From Woeseia sp. (GTDB taxonomy: Bacteria > Pseudomonadota > Gammaproteobacteria > Steroidobacterales > Woeseiaceae), in NCBI GenBank assembly GCA_021773015.1, contig JAJFKW010000001.1, forward strand, positions 1,967,305 to 2,031,304: a stretch of DNA of 64,000 nt, read 5' to 3'. A program made the translations under genes and the position numbers. Below are positions 16,100 through 24,433 of this stretch, piece by piece. The notes beneath the pieces were generated by a model. The model did no database searches and had not been told where the DNA came from. It saw only the letters and a list, made by a program, of their open reading frames with translations. Numbering within the stretch: the stretch's first letter is position 1; each line of letters begins with the position of its first letter.

Positions 16100-18415
16100 T
16101 CAGAACCGGCGCCGCAACATCACACCAATGGTCCGCGGCTTGGTAAAGGACTCCTGACTCGTGCCGTAGAAGCCCGACACATCAAATCCGATAATGGAAT
16201 CGCGTTCGTCGGTAAAATTCTCGACGAATCCAACAATATTCCATTCGTTATCGCTATCGGACCATGTAACGGAGGCATCTGCGGTATAGGAAGAATCGAA
16301 TTCATGCGCTGTGAAGTTACTCGCAGAGAAAAAGAACTCGGACTTCCAAGATGCATTGACCTGCGCCGCAAGATTGCCGTTAAAGGCATCCCAGTTATAG
16401 CGTGCAAGGCCAGAGAATTGCCATTCCGGGGTAAACGGTGGCGTGGTATCCGCAAATATATCTGACGCGATTTGCAACCCCTCTACCTCCGCGTCAATGT
16501 AGGAAACGCCGAATTGAACATCAAGCCACTCCGTCGGATTCGCAAACAGTTCGACTTCCAATCCTGTATACGACGCATCTTCATTCGTTACCGCACTGCT
16601 GTTGTTTCTAAAACTGAATGACTGATAGTCCTGATAATCGTAGTGATAAATGGACACGTTCAGTTGCGCCTTGCCGTCAGCCAAAGTCAGCTTGCCGCCA
16701 ACTTCGTAGGACCACAAGACCTCTTCGTTGTAGGGCGACAGGCCGCCAAACAATGGAGCATTAAAGCTGCCGGCCTTGACGCCGCGATTAACGCCGAAGT
16801 AGTAAAGACTGTCATCGCTCGGGCTGTATTCCAATTGCAGCTTGCCAGACCAAAGCGTTTCGTCATTGTCCGCGGTGAGTTGGTCGATGCTAAACAAAAA
16901 ACCAGTAGTTTCGATTCTTCGATCGTCAGTATTTGGAAAAAAACTGACGATACCATCGAAATCTTTGTTTTCCTGCGTGACTCGCAGCCCGCCAACCACT
17001 GTCAACTCGTCATTTAGGGCATAGTCGACTTGGCCAAAAACCGATATTGAATCGGTATCAAGCTCTGTGATTGTGTTTGCCTCTTGACCGATCAACGCAA
17101 AGTCATCGGTACCAACGGCAGACTCAGCAAGCCCTTGAATGAAGTCCGTATTGATTTTTAGGTAATACAATCCTGTCACCCAAGTCAACCGATCGCTAGC
17201 TCCGCTGAAACGAAATTCCTGGCTAAATTGATCCGTGTCACCGTCAGATTGGAAAATTAGTGCGGACCGTGCCGTCTGATCCGAATCCAATCCAATGACG
17301 CGAGTGAAGTTCTTGAAGTCAGTGATTGATGTGAATAAGACATTGTCGCCCTGATAGTTAACCTCGGCAGACAGTGACTGCGATTCGATTTGATTTTGAT
17401 CGTCAAAGGCGAAGTCTTTGTTCACCCTGCGACCGCTACCATCTGGATCCGTGTTGCCCCAAAAATCGCCACCAACGACAGGGCGCGTGACGCTTCCGTC
17501 GCCATTGCCGTCGATGCACGCGCCTGCCTGGATAATGTCGCAGTTCATTGGATCGTCAATAGACAGTATGACGTCGATAGGTTCGCCGTTAGCGCGCCGC
17601 ACTTCCGTCGTCGACGTTACTTGATACGGTCCTTCGCTCTTTTCCGTATCCGCGAAGTTTGCGATAAACAAAATGGACGTCTTGTCGTTGATATCGAGCT
17701 CTAGCTGGCCACGCACAGCAAAGGTGTTGTCGTTGTAGGTGTCTTCGCCACCGCCTGGCGTACCAGGATCTCCGGTGAAATCGGAACCCGAATAAACGTT
17801 GGTATAAATCTCGTCTTGTTGATTGGTCATCACTGAGAAACGACCGCGCGCACGATCACTCAATGAGCCGCCCACCGCAGCTTCCAAACGAACTTGGCCG
17901 AAGCTCGCTGCGGTCAGTTCCGCATAGCCCTCGAATTCTTCCGTCGGCTTGGCTGTAATTGTATTCACCAATCCGCCCGTTGCGTTACGACCAAACAGCG
18001 TGCCCTGAGGCCCCTTCAGGATCTCAACACGCTCAATGTCATACAACGCGAATGTTTGCGCTTGTGTGCTGGCAAGATAGCCGCCGTCAACATAGACCGC
18101 GACCGGTGCCTCAGCAAGATCGGCGTAGTCGTTCTGCACAACGCCGCGAATGTTGAAGATCGCGCGCTGACCACCGATGTCTCCCGCAAGCGATACACCA
18201 GGTGTGTAAGCGATAAGTTCTGTGCTGGACTCAAGACCCAGCGCGTCCATCTGATTACCGCTATAGGTGGTTATAGCGATACCGACATCTTTCGCCAGCT
18301 GCTCTCTTTTCTGAGCGGTAACGATAACTTCTTCTAATACAGTTGATTGCGCCCAAGTGCCCAGGCTGAATGACCCGGCAACAAGAACGGTTACCAGTCG
18401 AGTGATTATGCGCAT
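16100..18415 (-). CDS. TonB-dependent outer-membrane receptor (pyrimidine operon)
   Basis: This 771-residue receptor starts at the ATG 18413-18415, preferred over longer in-frame starts because GGGGAG lies 5 nt upstream and a clean signal peptide (MRIITRLVTVLVAGSF to TWAQS) follows. A TonB-box-like LEEVIVTAQKR follows, then the plug with RAIFNIRGVVQ and IERVEILKGPQGTLFGRNAT. The long beta barrel ends in RTIGVMLRRRF. It is the first gene of the operon with beta-ureidopropionase, preT, preA and rutR and begins about 120 bp from a RutR-like palindrome. That placement strongly suggests that it imports a pyrimidine source such as uracil, nucleosides or oligonucleotides; the exact ligand is unknown. 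Confidence 0.9.
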   Translation of the reverse strand: MRIITRLVTVLVAGSFSLGTWAQSTVLEEVIVTAQKREQLAKDVGIAITTYSGNQMDALGLESSTELIAYTPGVSLAGDIGGQRAIFNIRGVVQNDYADLAEAPVAVYVDGGYLASTQAQTFALYDIERVEILKGPQGTLFGRNATGGLVNTITAKPTEEFEGYAELTAASFGQVRLEAAVGGSLSDRARGRFSVMTNQQDEIYTNVYSGSDFTGDPGTPGGGEDTYNDNTFAVRGQLELDINDKTSILFIANFADTEKSEGPYQVTSTTEVRRANGEPIDVILSIDDPMNCDIIQAGACIDGNGDGSVTRPVVGGDFWGNTDPDGSGRRVNKDFAFDDQNQIESQSLSAEVNYQGDNVLFTSITDFKNFTRVIGLDSDQTARSALIFQSDGDTDQFSQEFRFSGASDRLTWVTGLYYLKINTDFIQGLAESAVGTDDFALIGQEANTITELDTDSISVFGQVDYALNDELTVVGGLRVTQENKDFDGIVSFFPNTDDRRIETTGFLFSIDQLTADNDETLWSGKLQLEYSPSDDSLYYFGVNRGVKAGSFNAPLFGGLSPYNEEVLWSYEVGGKLTLADGKAQLNVSIYHYDYQDYQSFSFRNNSSAVTNEDASYTGLEVELFANPTEWLDVQFGVSYIDAEVEGLQIASDIFADTTPPFTPEWQFSGLARYNWDAFNGNLAAQVNASWKSEFFFSASNFTAHEFDSSYTADASVTWSDSDNEWNIVGFVENFTDERDSIIGFDVSGFYGTSQESFTKPRTIGVMLRRRF

Positions 18416-18535
18416 AGCGGCTCCCCTGCATTTCGCATCGATGAACACCTGACAGAAAATCTGCATCAGGTACCAAGCACGCACTGACCGCCGCCGACGC
18501 AGGCAGGGACAGACTGCGTGCATCTGAGACTATGT

Positions 18536-18559
18536 TATCTTGACCCTATGGTCAAGATA
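18536..18559. promoter_or_regulatory. RutR-like operator in divergent pyrimidine promoter region
   Basis: A perfect palindrome has 10-bp arms TATCTTGACC and GGTCAAGATA around the spacer CTAT. The core TTGACC-N4-GGTCAA equals the half-sites and spacing described for E. coli RutR (TTGACCANNTGGTCAA), except for the inner A/T pair. It lies in the 321-bp region between the receptor start (18415, minus) and the NCS1 start (18737, plus), so one site can control both sides. rutR is in the left operon. I saw no second full copy in the window. Confidence 0.82.
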
Positions 18560-18614
18560 CGTTAGCGTGAATAAAAATAACAACCAGCGTGGCGCTCCGA
18601 CGACCTTCGTCGCC

Positions 18615-18714
18615 GTGGCCGCTCTTTCCCCCGAGAGAGCCACGTGCTAAATAAGAACGCCAACGCTGCTTAAGGAGCCTGTGCGATAGATGATTGATCT
18701 ATCGCGCAGACTCC
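18615..18714 (+). ncRNA. Structured 5' leader of the NCS1 permease gene (two hairpins)
   Basis: Two stem-loops lie between the operator and the GTG start. Hairpin 1 spans 18615-18643, with GTGGC pairing GCCAC around an inner CTCT/AGAG stem. Hairpin 2 spans 18674-18714: arms of 18 nt (18674-18691 and 18697-18714) pair except at two positions, around a GATTG loop, ending 22 nt before the start codon. No T-run follows, so hairpin 2 is not a standard terminator. It may regulate translation or stabilise the mRNA. No known riboswitch class was recognised. Confidence 0.5.
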
Positions 18715-18736
18715 GCACTACCAACGGAAACTGCCC

Positions 18737-20209
18737 GTGAACAATGAATCGACATCTATTCGGCACGACGCTGACAGCGCGCAACTGTGGAATGAAGATC
18801 TTGCACCGACCGACGCCGCTCAGCGCACCTGGACCTGGGTCAATATCAGCGCATTGTGGGTCGGCATGGCAATTTGTGTACCGGCATATTTACTGGCGTC
18901 GGGATTAATCTCACAAGGAATGTCCGCGGGCCAGGCGATGATTACGGTTTTTCTTGGCAATATGGTGGTACTTGTACCCATGCTGTTGACCGGACATGCC
19001 GGTGCGAAATTTGGCGTGCCGTTTCCCGTATTGCTGCGCGCATCGTTCGGCACGATTGGGGCACGATTGCCTGGGTTGCTGCGCGGCTTTGTCGCTTGCG
19101 GCTGGTTCGGCATTCAAACCTGGGTCGGCGGTTCTGCTATTTATCAAATCCTCAATGCCATTACTGGGCGAGCATTTGTCGGCGACGCATTGCCGTTTAT
19201 CGGCATCGATACCGCACAATTTGTGTGCTTTCTAATTTTTTGGGCAGTACAGGTCTATTTCATCGCCAAAGGCATTGAGTCGATTCGCTGGCTGGAAACA
19301 CTGGCTGCACCGTTTTTGATTTTGGCCGCCATCGCGTTGTTGGTTTGGGCGTTAGTGAATGGCGGCGGCATTGGCGCAGTATTTAGCCAGCCTTCGGACT
19401 TCGTACCGGGCGGTTCGCGAGAAGGCGAGTTTTGGAAAGTTTTTTGGCCAGGGCTAACTGCGATGGTTGGTTTCTGGTCGACACTATCGCTCAATATTCC
19501 AGACTTCACTCGTTACGCCCGCAGTCAGCGGGATCAGGTAATCGGTCAAGCCCTGGGCCTGCCTCTGCCGATGGGCCTATTGGCATTTATCAGTGTGGTC
19601 GTAACGTCCGCGACGGTCGTCATCTTTGGCGAGCAGATCTGGGACCCCGTTGAGGTTGCCGGACGCATGGATGGTGTTGGTGCAATCGTTGGGCTGATGC
19701 TGTTGCTGCTCGCGACAATGACCACCAACCTTGCGGCCAATGTAGTTGCACCAGCAAATGGCTTTAGCAACATTGCGCCGAAACTTATCTCTTTCAAAAT
19801 GGGCGGTTACATTACGGCGGGCCTCGGCATTGCCATCATGCCCTGGAAGCTACTCGAGACTGCCGGCGCCTATCTTTTTGTGTGGCTAGTTGGCTATTCG
19901 TCTTTGTTGGGTCCCATCGCCGGCATCCTAATTGCTGATTATTTTGGCGTTCGCAAAAGCGAACTCAATAGTGCCGCGCTATACAGCAGAAGCGGCGAGT
20001 ACGAATACAAGAATGGTTGGAATCCGATTGCGATCGTCGCGTTGGTGCTCGGCATCGCGCCAAACCTGGCGGGCTTCCTCACAGCAACAGGCGCGATCAG
20101 TGGCGCGCCTGCGTTTCTGGTGGAGATCTACAACTATGCCTGGTTCGTTGGGGCAATCGTCGCGGGCTTTAGCTATTACTTTCTGATGCGAATGAAGTAT
20201 CGAAATTGA
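18737..20209 (+). CDS. NCS1 family cytosine/uracil/hydantoin permease
   Basis: This 490-residue inner-membrane sodium- or proton-coupled permease of the Mhp1/cytosine-uracil-allantoin family has about 12 membrane segments. Seen: LWNEDLAPTDAAQRTWTW at the N-terminus (the NxDLxPT motif), WVNISALWVGMA, GMSAGQAMITVFLGN, VACGWFGIQTWVGGSA, FWSTLSLNIPDFTRYA and TTNLAANVVAPANG, all typical of NCS1. The start is GTG. It is divergent from the pyrimidine operon across a RutR-like operator. Uptake of uracil, thymine or the dihydropyrimidine/hydantoin ring is inferred. It is followed by a mosaic repeat. Confidence 0.9.
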   Translation: MNNESTSIRHDADSAQLWNEDLAPTDAAQRTWTWVNISALWVGMAICVPAYLLASGLISQGMSAGQAMITVFLGNMVVLVPMLLTGHAGAKFGVPFPVLLRASFGTIGARLPGLLRGFVACGWFGIQTWVGGSAIYQILNAITGRAFVGDALPFIGIDTAQFVCFLIFWAVQVYFIAKGIESIRWLETLAAPFLILAAIALLVWALVNGGGIGAVFSQPSDFVPGGSREGEFWKVFWPGLTAMVGFWSTLSLNIPDFTRYARSQRDQVIGQALGLPLPMGLLAFISVVVTSATVVIFGEQIWDPVEVAGRMDGVGAIVGLMLLLLATMTTNLAANVVAPANGFSNIAPKLISFKMGGYITAGLGIAIMPWKLLETAGAYLFVWLVGYSSLLGPIAGILIADYFGVRKSELNSAALYSRSGEYEYKNGWNPIAIVALVLGIAPNLAGFLTATGAISGAPAFLVEIYNYAWFVGAIVAGFSYYFLMRMKYRN

Positions 20210-20216
20210 CGGGAGT

Positions 20217-20335
20217 GCAAGAAGACCGTCTGTGCGAGCGCTTTCCGGAAACTCGATAACATCGTCTTTGCGAGTACAACGAAGCATTAAGAACATTGTC
20301 TTTCCGAGATGCGAAGCATCGAAGCAATCTCCAAA
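20217..20335. repeat. Mosaic intergenic repeat downstream of NCS1 permease
   Basis: Pieces of the repeat seen at 11660-11850 recur here: CGTCTTTGCGAGTACAACGA at 20263-20282 and TGTCTTTCCGAGATGCGAAG followed by CATCGAAGCAATCTCC at 20297-20332, plus a degenerate CGTCTGTGCGAGCG copy at the left. No open frame is convincing in it. Like the other copy it lies just 3' of a nucleobase permease gene. Confidence 0.6.
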
Positions 20336-20376
20336 CGCACGTCTAATTTCCGGAACATTGATTTCCTGCAACGGAA

Positions 20377-21186
20377 TCAGTCTGGCCGTTGATTCAATCG
20401 ATCCCTTAGGCGGAAAAATTCTGCCGTCCACTCGTGATAGGAAAGCGACTCATCTTCAAATAAGCTGCGAAACACCACACCTGGGATGCCAGAGTTTCTT
20501 TCCAGTGTATCCGGCGCAGATTGCAAGCGTTTTTCAATCACTGTGTTTAGACCTTCCATTACCCAATCGTGCAGCGCGGCAAACTCATCGCCACGACCGT
20601 TTTCGAACGCCAATTTCATGAATTGACCGGGCAAACCGTAGGCGGCATACGGTGCATCAAATTTTTCGTGCAGTTTCACTTCTTCAACGATCAGGTCCAA
20701 TGCGAGCTGCTGCGCACCATCTTTTGCAAGCAATCTTGCAGCCTGCGATAAGGGGTAGCTGATGCCATAACGATCGTGCGGGCTAACGGGAAATCGCTTA
20801 CGGTAACTGGGCGCATCCTCGTCGACTACTTTATCGGCCATTTGGAATGCGTTAACTCGAATGATCATTAGCCGCTGCGATGCAACTCGGCCGACATCGT
20901 CATCACGTTTACGCGCTTCCCAGAAACCATCGCGTGACGGCTCCGGTTCAAGATTGAGAAAGTACACCTCACCCAACATAAAGGTTTCAATATCTGACAG
21001 ATTGTCGGAATTCAAACGTGCGACAATAGGTTTCGTCAACACCGTACGCGCAGCATCGGGTTGATCCTGCATTGCACGATTGATGAGGATTGTCACTTCA
21101 CTCGGAAGCAACGTTTCGTCATGAGCGAAGCTCGTTTGTACCTGCAATGTTACGAATAGCAAGAGTGAGGTGACAGATTTCATCAT
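20377..21186 (-). CDS. Exported protein of unknown function
   Basis: This 269-residue protein starts at the ATG 21184-21186 (GGAG 7 nt upstream). The N-terminal signal peptide is MMKSVTSLLLFVTLQVQTSFAHD. The mature part is mostly helical and hydrophilic, with no motif I recognise (ETFMLGEVYFLNLEPEPSR, RVASQRLMIIRVNAFQMA, YPLSQAARLLAKDGAQQLAL). The helical repeats could be TPR-like but are not clear. It is convergent with the NCS1 gene and divergent from a winged-helix membrane regulator at 21377, with 190 bp between starts. That regulator may control it. No function is assigned. Confidence 0.7.
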   Translation of the reverse strand: MMKSVTSLLLFVTLQVQTSFAHDETLLPSEVTILINRAMQDQPDAARTVLTKPIVARLNSDNLSDIETFMLGEVYFLNLEPEPSRDGFWEARKRDDDVGRVASQRLMIIRVNAFQMADKVVDEDAPSYRKRFPVSPHDRYGISYPLSQAARLLAKDGAQQLALDLIVEEVKLHEKFDAPYAAYGLPGQFMKLAFENGRGDEFAALHDWVMEGLNTVIEKRLQSAPDTLERNSGIPGVVFRSLFEDESLSYHEWTAEFFRLRDRLNQRPD

Positions 21187-21376
21187 TGGTTGACTCCGTT
21201 GTGTGGGCCTCACGCCCAACAAGGGTCGATTCGGCGTAGGTGAAGGCACCCTATTCGACTACCAATCGACGATTCAGTCCCGTTGCCGCCGCTGAATTGA
21301 CCTGAATCGTTCTGAAAAATGCCGGAACCAGGATCGTCGAGATCAGTCTGATAGCCTATTGAGGGGGAGCGAATCA

Positions 21377-22156
21377 ATGCAGAGACGACAACAGAGCGTC
21401 ACAATTGGGGCGTGGCGTGTTGATTGGGAGGGTGGCTGGATAATCGCACGTGGACGATTTTGGGCTAAGCGCAGACGCCCCGATGCGAGATTGATGGCAG
21501 TATTATCGTTGCTCTCCGACAACGCAGGTCAACCGGTGAGCACTGAGGAAATACTCGAAGTTGCCTGGCCAGATCGCGTCGTTAGCCGCGACTCGGTCAG
21601 CACCGCGATATATCAACTCCGCCAACTATTAAATGATAACGCTCAGCAACCTAGCTATATTCGTACCCAAGGCCGCCGCGGTTATCAACTAATTGCACCT
21701 GTTCGGCGGAAAAGCGAATTAGTTAAGCTTCCGGTGACATTCGCTGCAACGGCCGGCGCATTGATTGTCTTGTTCGGCGCCACTGCCTGGGTGCAGTCAA
21801 ATTTCGATTCAAGCGATGAACGCGTTCTACTCGTGGAGTCGCTGCAAGATAAAACCGATGACCCGACCATTACACCACTGACGACGGCCATTGGCTCGAC
21901 ACTATTCGGCGAACTGATCGTACAATTGCCAGGTCAAGTGACGGCAGTCTCGGATTCGGAAAAGCGGCTACTTAAATTGCAATCGCAAGTCGTTGCTTGC
22001 GATCTGGGTCCTGCGTTGGTTGTGCAACTCCTGGATACCGCAAACGAGCGTTACGTCTGGTCACAAGCGTATCGTTTAAACGACACGCCGGATAACGAAC
22101 CGACTCTCGTGAAACAGGTTGCGGCGGATGTGGGTGAAGTGGTGCGCGCACTGTAG
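21377..22156 (+). CDS. CadC/ToxR-like membrane-bound winged-helix regulator
   Basis: This 259-residue protein starts at the ATG 21377, supported by GAGGGGGAG 7 nt upstream. The N-terminal OmpR/CadC-type winged helix (residues about 5-105) contains LMAVLSLLSDNAGQPVSTEE, VWP-like VAWPDRVVSRDSVSTAIYQL and YIRTQGRRGYQLIAPV. One membrane helix follows (FAATAGALIVLFGATAWV). The C-terminal periplasmic part (about 130 residues, ITPLTTAIGSTLFGELIVQL) resembles the AdeT-like domain found behind such regulators. It probably senses a periplasmic condition and controls the divergent exported gene at 20377 or others. Confidence 0.8.
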   Translation: MQRRQQSVTIGAWRVDWEGGWIIARGRFWAKRRRPDARLMAVLSLLSDNAGQPVSTEEILEVAWPDRVVSRDSVSTAIYQLRQLLNDNAQQPSYIRTQGRRGYQLIAPVRRKSELVKLPVTFAATAGALIVLFGATAWVQSNFDSSDERVLLVESLQDKTDDPTITPLTTAIGSTLFGELIVQLPGQVTAVSDSEKRLLKLQSQVVACDLGPALVVQLLDTANERYVWSQAYRLNDTPDNEPTLVKQVAADVGEVVRAL

Positions 22157-22202
22157 TCGCAAAATTGATCGCAGAGTCATGGCGTCTCGCACAAACTCCA
22201 CT

Positions 22203-23063
22203 CTAATTCGGCAATGCTGCTTCTATCCGCACGACATGCGACCAACCACAGCTCACAAATACACGTTCGCCCCGCTGTGTTAGCCTATCGACGATGCTTA
22301 GGAGATGTTCATCCCGTAAATCGTTAGACCTTTCAAACAATTCGCCTAAATAGCCCGGCAAACCCGGGCCGAACTTCAATTCCCGCCAATTCGTTTCGTT
22401 CGCGAAATCACGCACCCAAATGCGCTCGAGATCACCCAAAGTCCCTATCGCTCCGCTGATTCCTGTCAGCCCACCTCGCTCCTTGATCAAGCCTGCGACC
22501 TGCCGGTCGGCATCTTTAGATTGCATCCGATCCGCACGACCTAAAAATGGACGCAAAATCAAGAACATTGCCACTTGGTCTTTCGTATGCTCGCGTAGCA
22601 ACCCGTTGGTTTCGTCACTTTTGGAAAATTCCCAGGAATAGACCGGAATGCCTTTCTTACGCGCCAGCTGCGTTACGAGCCCAGATTCGCCGTAATTCTT
22701 AATCGGATCCATGAGAGGTGGCAAAAGAAACCCCAACCGCCCTTCGATTAATGCGACGGTTGGATTGAAATCGTTCCATTGCGTACGCAACGCATCAAAC
22801 TGCGGATGCGCGGGATCGTTCCGGTGCTCCGCACCGAATAGTAAGAACGCGCCAGCTTGATAATCGTCCAACCTTTTAATGACGGGTGGCGATATCTCAC
22901 GAGCGATTTTCGCGTATTCAGCCCAACTCAGCAGCGGATAATCGACGTGCAGGTCGTCTGCCATGGGGAAGCCATCAGGAGCGCGCCAAGCAAATACGTA
23001 CACGTAAAGAAAAACAAACAATAAGCACGCGGCAACGACTAATAAGAGTTTCTGCTTGCCCAC
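22203..23063 (-). CDS. TraB/ChaN/TIKI-like membrane-anchored protein
   Basis: The 286 residues begin with an N-terminal membrane anchor (LLLVVAACLLFVFLYVYVFA) and a periplasmic domain. Seen motifs: FLLFGAEHRND (GxxH), VALIEGR with a conserved Glu, RDEHLLSIVDRL and a C-terminal VFVSCGWSHV. This pattern (G..H, E, R..H, H at the end) is that of the TraB/GumN/ChaN/erythromycin-esterase superfamily of putative metal-dependent hydrolases or proteases. The start is GTG with TGAGG upstream. It lies 21 nt after the YbdG-type channel gene on the same strand, so the two are probably cotranscribed. The specific function is unknown. Confidence 0.6.
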   Translation of the reverse strand: MGKQKLLLVVAACLLFVFLYVYVFAWRAPDGFPMADDLHVDYPLLSWAEYAKIAREISPPVIKRLDDYQAGAFLLFGAEHRNDPAHPQFDALRTQWNDFNPTVALIEGRLGFLLPPLMDPIKNYGESGLVTQLARKKGIPVYSWEFSKSDETNGLLREHTKDQVAMFLILRPFLGRADRMQSKDADRQVAGLIKERGGLTGISGAIGTLGDLERIWVRDFANETNWRELKFGPGLPGYLGELFERSNDLRDEHLLSIVDRLTQRGERVFVSCGWSHVVRIEAALPN

Positions 23064-23084
23064 CTAATCGACCTCAGATCTCTA

Positions 23085-24359
23085 CTATTTAGAGTCTCCG
23101 CCTGCGGCAATCGAATTCAGCCCAAATGCAAAGTCCGAGCCCGCTGGCTTTTGAAAAAGCTTCAAGCCAAATTCCGGCACAATCGCCAGTAGATGGTCGA
23201 AGATGTCAGATTGAATATTTTCGTAGTCAGCCCACACCGTGGTATTCGTAAAACAATAAATTTCCAGTGGCAAGCCCTCTGGGCCAGGCCCCAATTGCCT
23301 GAGGATCAGCGTCATCGATTGATCGATGCTTGGATGGTTCTTCAGATAGTTGAACGCATACGCCCTGAACATACCAATGTTAGTGAGCCGCCGCTGATTC
23401 ACCTCAGCGTCCACCACGGTTTTCAATCCCGCGTTGTAGTCCGAGAGTTCTTGTTCTTTTTTGGTAATGTAGTCCTTCAACAAGGCAAAGCGAGTGAAAT
23501 GCTCGACTTCGGGCTGAGTTTGAAATCGAATCGAGGAAACATCGATGAAAACTGAGCGCTTAATGCGTCGCGCGCCCGCTTGCGACATGCCACGCCAGTT
23601 TTTGAACGAATCTGTTATGAGGCGATGCGTTGGGATCGTGGTAATGGTCTTGTCCCAGTTTTGCACCTTGATCGTATGCAACTGAACGTCGACCACATCA
23701 CCGTCAGCACCGAATTGCGGCATCTCAATCCAGTCTCCGACTCTTACCATATCTTGCGCAGTTAGCTGCACACTCGCGACCAGTGACAGGATGGTGTCTT
23801 TGAACACCAGCAGCAGCACCGCTGTCATTGCGCCAAAGCCACTGAGCAGCAATAAGGGCGAGCGGTCGATTACGGTCGCGACAATCAGCACACCGCCTAC
23901 TACCCAAACCACAATCTGAATGAGTTGCACGAAGCCCTTGAGTGAACGCTCTTTGGAGACCGGGAGGGTCGAATAAATTGTGTTAGCAGCACTCAGTAAC
24001 GCCGACACCGCCATGGTCATCATTAATACCATGTAACCCATCGCAACGTTTCGAGTCAGCAGAACCAGTGGCTCGGGCAAGCCGTTGATGAACAGAATGC
24101 CGACATACACGATGAGCGCCGGGACGATTTGCACTAGCCGACCGAAAACGTTGTGATCGATAAGCACATCATCCCAGGTGGAGCTGGTACGCCGTGCAAA
24201 TGCGCGCACAATCCCTATGATCAACTTTCTCACTATCAAATCGATAATGATCGCGCCGACAATTAATGCCGCCATACCGATTGCCGGTTCGACTAGTGGA
24301 TGAATAGCAAATATTTTTTCAATCACAAAGCACTTCTCTTCATTAAAATCGCTCGGCAC
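23085..24359 (-). CDS. ybdG: YbdG-type mechanosensitive channel (MscM/MscS superfamily)
   Basis: This 424-residue inner-membrane channel has an N-terminal group of about five membrane helices, the MscS pore helix region (LLLSGFGAMTAVLLLVFKDT) and the cytosolic MscS beta domain. The segment VGDWIEMPQFGADGDVVDV, then KVQNWDKTITTIPTHRLITD, SFKNWRGMS and RRIKRSVFIDVSSIRF, is nearly diagnostic of E. coli YbdG. It opens under membrane tension in osmotic downshock. The GTG start at 24359 has no ribosome binding site; a GTG at 24326 with GAGAAG upstream may be the true start. It is cotranscribed with the TraB-like gene at 22203. Confidence 0.88.
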   Translation of the reverse strand: MPSDFNEEKCFVIEKIFAIHPLVEPAIGMAALIVGAIIIDLIVRKLIIGIVRAFARRTSSTWDDVLIDHNVFGRLVQIVPALIVYVGILFINGLPEPLVLLTRNVAMGYMVLMMTMAVSALLSAANTIYSTLPVSKERSLKGFVQLIQIVVWVVGGVLIVATVIDRSPLLLLSGFGAMTAVLLLVFKDTILSLVASVQLTAQDMVRVGDWIEMPQFGADGDVVDVQLHTIKVQNWDKTITTIPTHRLITDSFKNWRGMSQAGARRIKRSVFIDVSSIRFQTQPEVEHFTRFALLKDYITKKEQELSDYNAGLKTVVDAEVNQRRLTNIGMFRAYAFNYLKNHPSIDQSMTLILRQLGPGPEGLPLEIYCFTNTTVWADYENIQSDIFDHLLAIVPEFGLKLFQKPAGSDFAFGLNSIAAGGDSK

Positions 24360-24433
24360 CGCACGCGTTGCAGCTGTGTTTACGTAACCGCTAACTGCAT
24401 CGGATTCACACGGCCAAAACGAAAGGCCTGACG

